From NCBI GenBank assembly GCA_005798405.1, contig SYJQ01000022.1, positions 1-41,016 of the forward strand: a DNA stretch of 41,016 nt, written 5' to 3'. The translations under genes and the position numbers were made by a program. Source of the stretch: Nitrosopumilaceae archaeon. GTDB lineage: Archaea; Thermoproteota; Nitrososphaeria; Nitrososphaerales; Nitrosopumilaceae. Under the pieces are notes generated by a model that did not search any database, had not been told where the DNA came from, and saw only the letters and a program-made list of their open reading frames with translations. Positions 37,782 through 41,016 of the stretch are shown here, piece after piece. Within the stretch, counting starts at the first letter, position 1, and the number at the start of each line of letters is the position of its first letter.

Positions 37782-37831
37782 AAAAATTTCGGACTCTAAA
37801 ACCTTAAGTTCACACCATATTTAGAAAATCA

Positions 37832-38038
37832 TTGAAAATAACTGAACTTAGACGTCCAAGTATTTTGTTGGTCATTTTAGGCATTATCCTAACTATAATT
37901 GGATTTGTAATGTTGTTGAATCCACAAGACAATACTACCAACATGATTTTTCTAAGTATGTTTGGTATAGGATTGTTCATGTCAGGATTGGGTTTTTCAC
38001 TGCTCAATCAAATAAGAAAAGTAAAAAACATACAATAA
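37832..38038 (+). CDS. Small two-TM membrane protein
   Basis: ILLVILGIILTIIGFVMLL and MIFLSMFGIGLFMSGLGFSLL. Confidence 0.75.
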   Translation: MKITELRRPSILLVILGIILTIIGFVMLLNPQDNTTNMIFLSMFGIGLFMSGLGFSLLNQIRKVKNIQ

Positions 38039-38089
38039 ACTAATTTTCAAAAACATAGTATTTTAAGGCCAGAAGAAAGATGAAAACAA

Positions 38090-38440
38090 ATGGTTGAATT
38101 AAAACTGCAAGGTTCAGGAGGTTATATTGTAGCTGACCTAACTGAAGAACAAGCAAAAAAAGCAGATTTAGGAGTAGGAAAATTATTTTTAGCACCAGTA
38201 GGCAAAATTGAAGAACAAAAAATGTCAAAACATTATTGTAAAAATTGTGAATCTGAATTTGACAACCCACCTAAAATAAGACTAGAAGAAAACACCAATG
38301 AGCAAGTTGCAGATAATTTAATTCTTGTAGAAAGAGGCCAGTATACATGCCAGCAGTGTAGTCACATTATTGGAGAATACAGAGTATTCAAAAAACAGGA
38401 CGAATCAAGTGATATAGGCAATGCAAGACCTAGTCAATAA
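38090..38440 (+). CDS. Hypothetical protein with CxxC pairs
   Basis: YCKNCESEFDNPP...YTCQQCSHIIGEYRVF. Confidence 0.8.
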   Translation: MVELKLQGSGGYIVADLTEEQAKKADLGVGKLFLAPVGKIEEQKMSKHYCKNCESEFDNPPKIRLEENTNEQVADNLILVERGQYTCQQCSHIIGEYRVFKKQDESSDIGNARPSQ

Positions 38441-38492
38441 ACAAGTTCTAAAACAATATCTTTAAGTTTAGAAAAAAATTAAAAGTTCAATT

Positions 38493-38636
38493 ATGGAAAG
38501 CGTATTGTTTAAGATAAAATGTGAGAAAGGCCACAATGCAAATGCATTGATTTGGGAAGGTCAAACTATCCAAAATTACATAGAAAGTAAAAAATGTAAT
38601 AGTTGCGGTTCCACACTACATCAAGTATCCAAATAA
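38493..38636 (+). CDS. Small zinc-binding protein (47 aa)
   Basis: MESVLFKIKCEKGHNANALIWEGQTIQNYIESKKCNSCGSTLHQVSK; absent from the ORF track. Confidence 0.7.
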   Translation: MESVLFKIKCEKGHNANALIWEGQTIQNYIESKKCNSCGSTLHQVSK

Positions 38637-38977
38637 AACATTCAAGTACAAAAAATAAATGTACAAAAAAGCACATTCAGACAAGAGCAATGACTAGCAT
38701 TGCTACCACAATAACAATTCCTATGAACACAAATGTCTTTTTCTAGCATATTTAATTGATACTTGTGTCGTAGTACGCCATAGTTAATTTTTCCATTTAA
38801 AGAATATGTGGAAAATTCTCCAGTACCATAACATAACTCAGATTAGCCTGAAATTTTATTTCACTGATAATTCATACGTGAACGTTTTAAACAGATTTTT
38901 CAATTATGAGATATGAACAAGAACATTACAAAACCAATTGGAAAAATAATTTACCGAGATTACATTATTGAGAGAAC

Positions 38978-39067
38978 ATGAAATCAAAAAACATTAATCA
39001 ATGCAGTCCAAATTGTTGGTGTAAAATAGAAAAACAAAGCAAGCAAATAACAAGCATGAATTTTTAA
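38978..39067 (+). CDS. Possible Cys-rich microprotein (29 aa)
   Basis: MKSKNINQCSPNCWCKIEKQSKQITSMNF; CxxxCxC. Confidence 0.45.
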   Translation: MKSKNINQCSPNCWCKIEKQSKQITSMNF

Positions 39068-39186
39068 TCTGTTGTCTTGTTTTCAATACATAGAATGATA
39101 CAAACTAAGACAAAAAAATTAGAGCAAGCTAATTAATACAGCCTAATTTCCACATACTATAAATCAATTGATGAACATCTTACATC

Positions 39187-39360
39187 ATGAGATTTGATTC
39201 GTGCAGAAGATGTGGAAAAGAATTAGAAGTTGATCAAAGATGTAAAATTTGTAATTTACCAACTACATTTCATTGTCATGCGTGTGGAAACATTACTGAA
39301 AAACAATTTCACCCTAAATGTATGTCATTAGAATCAACCCACATTCTAAAGAATAGTTAA
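39187..39360 (+). CDS. Double zinc-ribbon small protein (57 aa)
   Basis: MRFDSCRRCGKELEVDQRCKICNLPTTFHCHACGNITEKQFHPKCMSLESTHILKNS; absent from the ORF track. Confidence 0.8.
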   Translation: MRFDSCRRCGKELEVDQRCKICNLPTTFHCHACGNITEKQFHPKCMSLESTHILKNS

Positions 39361-39418
39361 AAAATTCCAAGACACAAAATACATGCAAGTTAGAATTACT
39401 TAATAAGATAATTCCCTT

Positions 39419-40072
39419 ATGTTAAATGTGGATTCGGTAGAAGGTCATGAAAAAATTTACCCATCAGGGTATGAACCAAAAGAGAGTAACAATGTAGACA
39501 CCAATGTCAGAAATCAACTACTCGATCAAATACTAAAATCATCTCCAACTGAGTTTATCAATACTGATTTGTTTACAGTTATGTCAAAACGACGATCAAC
39601 TAGAAAGTTCACAGACAAAATAGTAGAGACCATAAAAGTCGACAAAATAATAGCTGCTGCAGACACTGCACCAACTGCTGGAAATTTTCAAGGTTTTGAG
39701 ATATTTTATGTAAAAAGTCCTGAGAAAAAACAGCAACTAGTTGAAGCATGTAATAATCAACCCTACGTAAATGCCCCAGTAGTACTTGTTTTTTGTAAAA
39801 ACCCATCCAGAGTGAAACTGGATTTTCCAGAAGAGATACTCAAAAAATTTGCTATACAAGATGCTACATTAGCTGCCGCATATTCTCAACTCGCAGCTCA
39901 GGCTTTGGGATTAAGCTCCATATGGATTGGGATGTTTGATGAGCAAAAAGTAATGAAGGTAATCAACACAGATTTGATTCCATCATCAGTATTGTGTATA
40001 GGATATCCTAAGCAAGATAAATTCCCAAAACCAAGAAGAAACCTAAAAGAATTAGTCCATCCAGTTTGGTAA
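39419..40072 (+). CDS. Nitroreductase family protein
   Basis: SKRRSTRKFTDK...AADTAPTAGNFQGFEIFYV...ALGLSSIWIGMF. Confidence 0.92.
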   Translation: MLNVDSVEGHEKIYPSGYEPKESNNVDTNVRNQLLDQILKSSPTEFINTDLFTVMSKRRSTRKFTDKIVETIKVDKIIAAADTAPTAGNFQGFEIFYVKSPEKKQQLVEACNNQPYVNAPVVLVFCKNPSRVKLDFPEEILKKFAIQDATLAAAYSQLAAQALGLSSIWIGMFDEQKVMKVINTDLIPSSVLCIGYPKQDKFPKPRRNLKELVHPVW

Positions 40073-40142
40073 TAACAAAACAAATACAGTATTCCAACAT
40101 ATGATAAAAAACATTGTAGTTTCAAAGTCAAATTAGAAATAA

Positions 40143-40358
40143 CTATCGTTTATCTTCAAGTCTTTTTTTATCTCTACATATTCCACAGAGATAATTTTTC
40201 TTGAAATTATTAATTTCTGTTTTAAATGAGTCAGAACCAAAATAGTTTTCAGATGCCTTCATCCCTCCTGGTACAGATTTTCCACATTTTGTGCACTTGA
40301 TATCAAGATGAAATTTAATTTTTTTCTCATTCTTGTTTATTTTACCAATAATCATCAC
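40143..40358 (-). CDS. Small zinc-binding protein
   Basis: IKCTKCGKSVPGG...YLCGICRDKKR. Confidence 0.75.
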   Translation of the reverse strand: MMIIGKINKNEKKIKFHLDIKCTKCGKSVPGGMKASENYFGSDSFKTEINNFKKNYLCGICRDKKRLEDKR

Positions 40359-40431
40359 ATCATCAGATCTTAAGATTTCTCACATCATATACAAATCTTA
40401 AGTTTTATGTAAGTAAATTATAGAGAAAGTA

Positions 40432-41016
40432 ATGGAATTTTTCCAAATAGAAGAGCCTGAAATTGAAAAACCAATAATCATTGCTGCAATGCAAGACATG
40501 GGAAATGTAGGTAGTATAGTAGTAAATTTTATCAACAACAGTTTAAAGACAAAAAAATTCAGAATTGCAAAAACACCATATCCAACATATGTTGTAGATG
40601 AGGGAGGTCATATCGACTTGCCAAATGAAAGTTGGGAGTACAAATATTCTAATGGATTAATAGTCTTTGGAGGAGGTACAGGTCAACCACAAGACAGCCA
40701 AGAACTATACTCGCTTTGCCAAGATGTCATAGATGTTTCTAAAAAATACTCAGCCAAATTCATCTATACATTGGGAGGTTTTCACACAAACAAAGTATTA
40801 GATAAAAATCCCAGAACTTTTGTTACTACGACGTCAAGTGAATTAACAAAACAAATGCAAGGATTAGGAGTTTTTACAACGCCACAAAGATCAATAATCA
40901 CAGGATTCAATGGATTGATTTTGGGCTTTGCAAAGCAAAATGGTATTCAGGGTATGGGAATGTATGGAGAGCTAAATCATCCTGAAATTCCACAATACAG
41001 AGCAGCAATTAGCATA
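40432..41016 (+). CDS. PAC2-family (proteasome assembly chaperone-like) protein, truncated by the window edge
   Basis: MEFFQIEEPEIEKPIIIAAMQDMGNVGSIVVNFI...GLIVFGGGTGQPQDSQELYSL...IYTLGGF. Confidence 0.85.
   Translation, partial: MEFFQIEEPEIEKPIIIAAMQDMGNVGSIVVNFINNSLKTKKFRIAKTPYPTYVVDEGGHIDLPNESWEYKYSNGLIVFGGGTGQPQDSQELYSLCQDVIDVSKKYSAKFIYTLGGFHTNKVLDKNPRTFVTTTSSELTKQMQGLGVFTTPQRSIITGFNGLILGFAKQNGIQGMGMYGELNHPEIPQYRAAISI

Noticed and set aside
38666-38756. Minus-strand Cys-rich frame (NCYCGSNASHCSC)
   Set aside because: The alternative frame reads as a hydrophobic TM peptide (TFVFIGIVIVVAMLVIALV); the Cys frame is probably a by-product and the TM frame lacks a clear start.
1-41016. CRISPR arrays, transposases, integrases or prophage genes
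   Set aside because: No regularly spaced direct repeats or recognisable mobile-element proteins were found in the sequence or translations.

Overview
This is an AT-rich, gene-dense archaeal chromosomal window. Gene content fits an ammonia-oxidising Thaumarchaeon (Nitrosopumilus-like): aRF1, GatCAB with archaeal AspRS, PurP, CbtAB, PhnCDE, an archaeosortase-type PEF tail protein and NitrOD-like signalling proteins. The first ~29 kb is mostly core genome: tRNA-Phe, PduO-type adenosyltransferase, HD hydrolase, LOR/SDH-type ornithine cyclodeaminase, a two-component cluster, acyl-CoA synthetase, the aspS-gatCAB operon, purP, phnCDE, a cbtBA operon with two tandem HTH paralogs, DsbA-like protein, prf1, ilvD and an XPD/DinG-like helicase. 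From ~29.3 to ~39.4 kb it becomes an accessory-like tract of short unknown proteins, many of which the ORF track missed. The strongest unusual signal there is a set of tiny Cys-rich microproteins sharing a CxCxCH motif: two clear paralogs on opposite strands, one divergent member and a possible fourth. Other items worth checking are a zinc ribbon that appears to have lost all four Cys ligands, a tandem CPxCKxAxxxHSxxxLxEC protein, a 16-aa lysine-rich histone-tail-like peptide, several long inverted repeats that look like structured RNAs, and two genes that seem to lack any ATG/GTG/TTG start. No CRISPR array, rRNA, transposase or prophage was seen. All family names come from motif recognition by eye; no database search was run.
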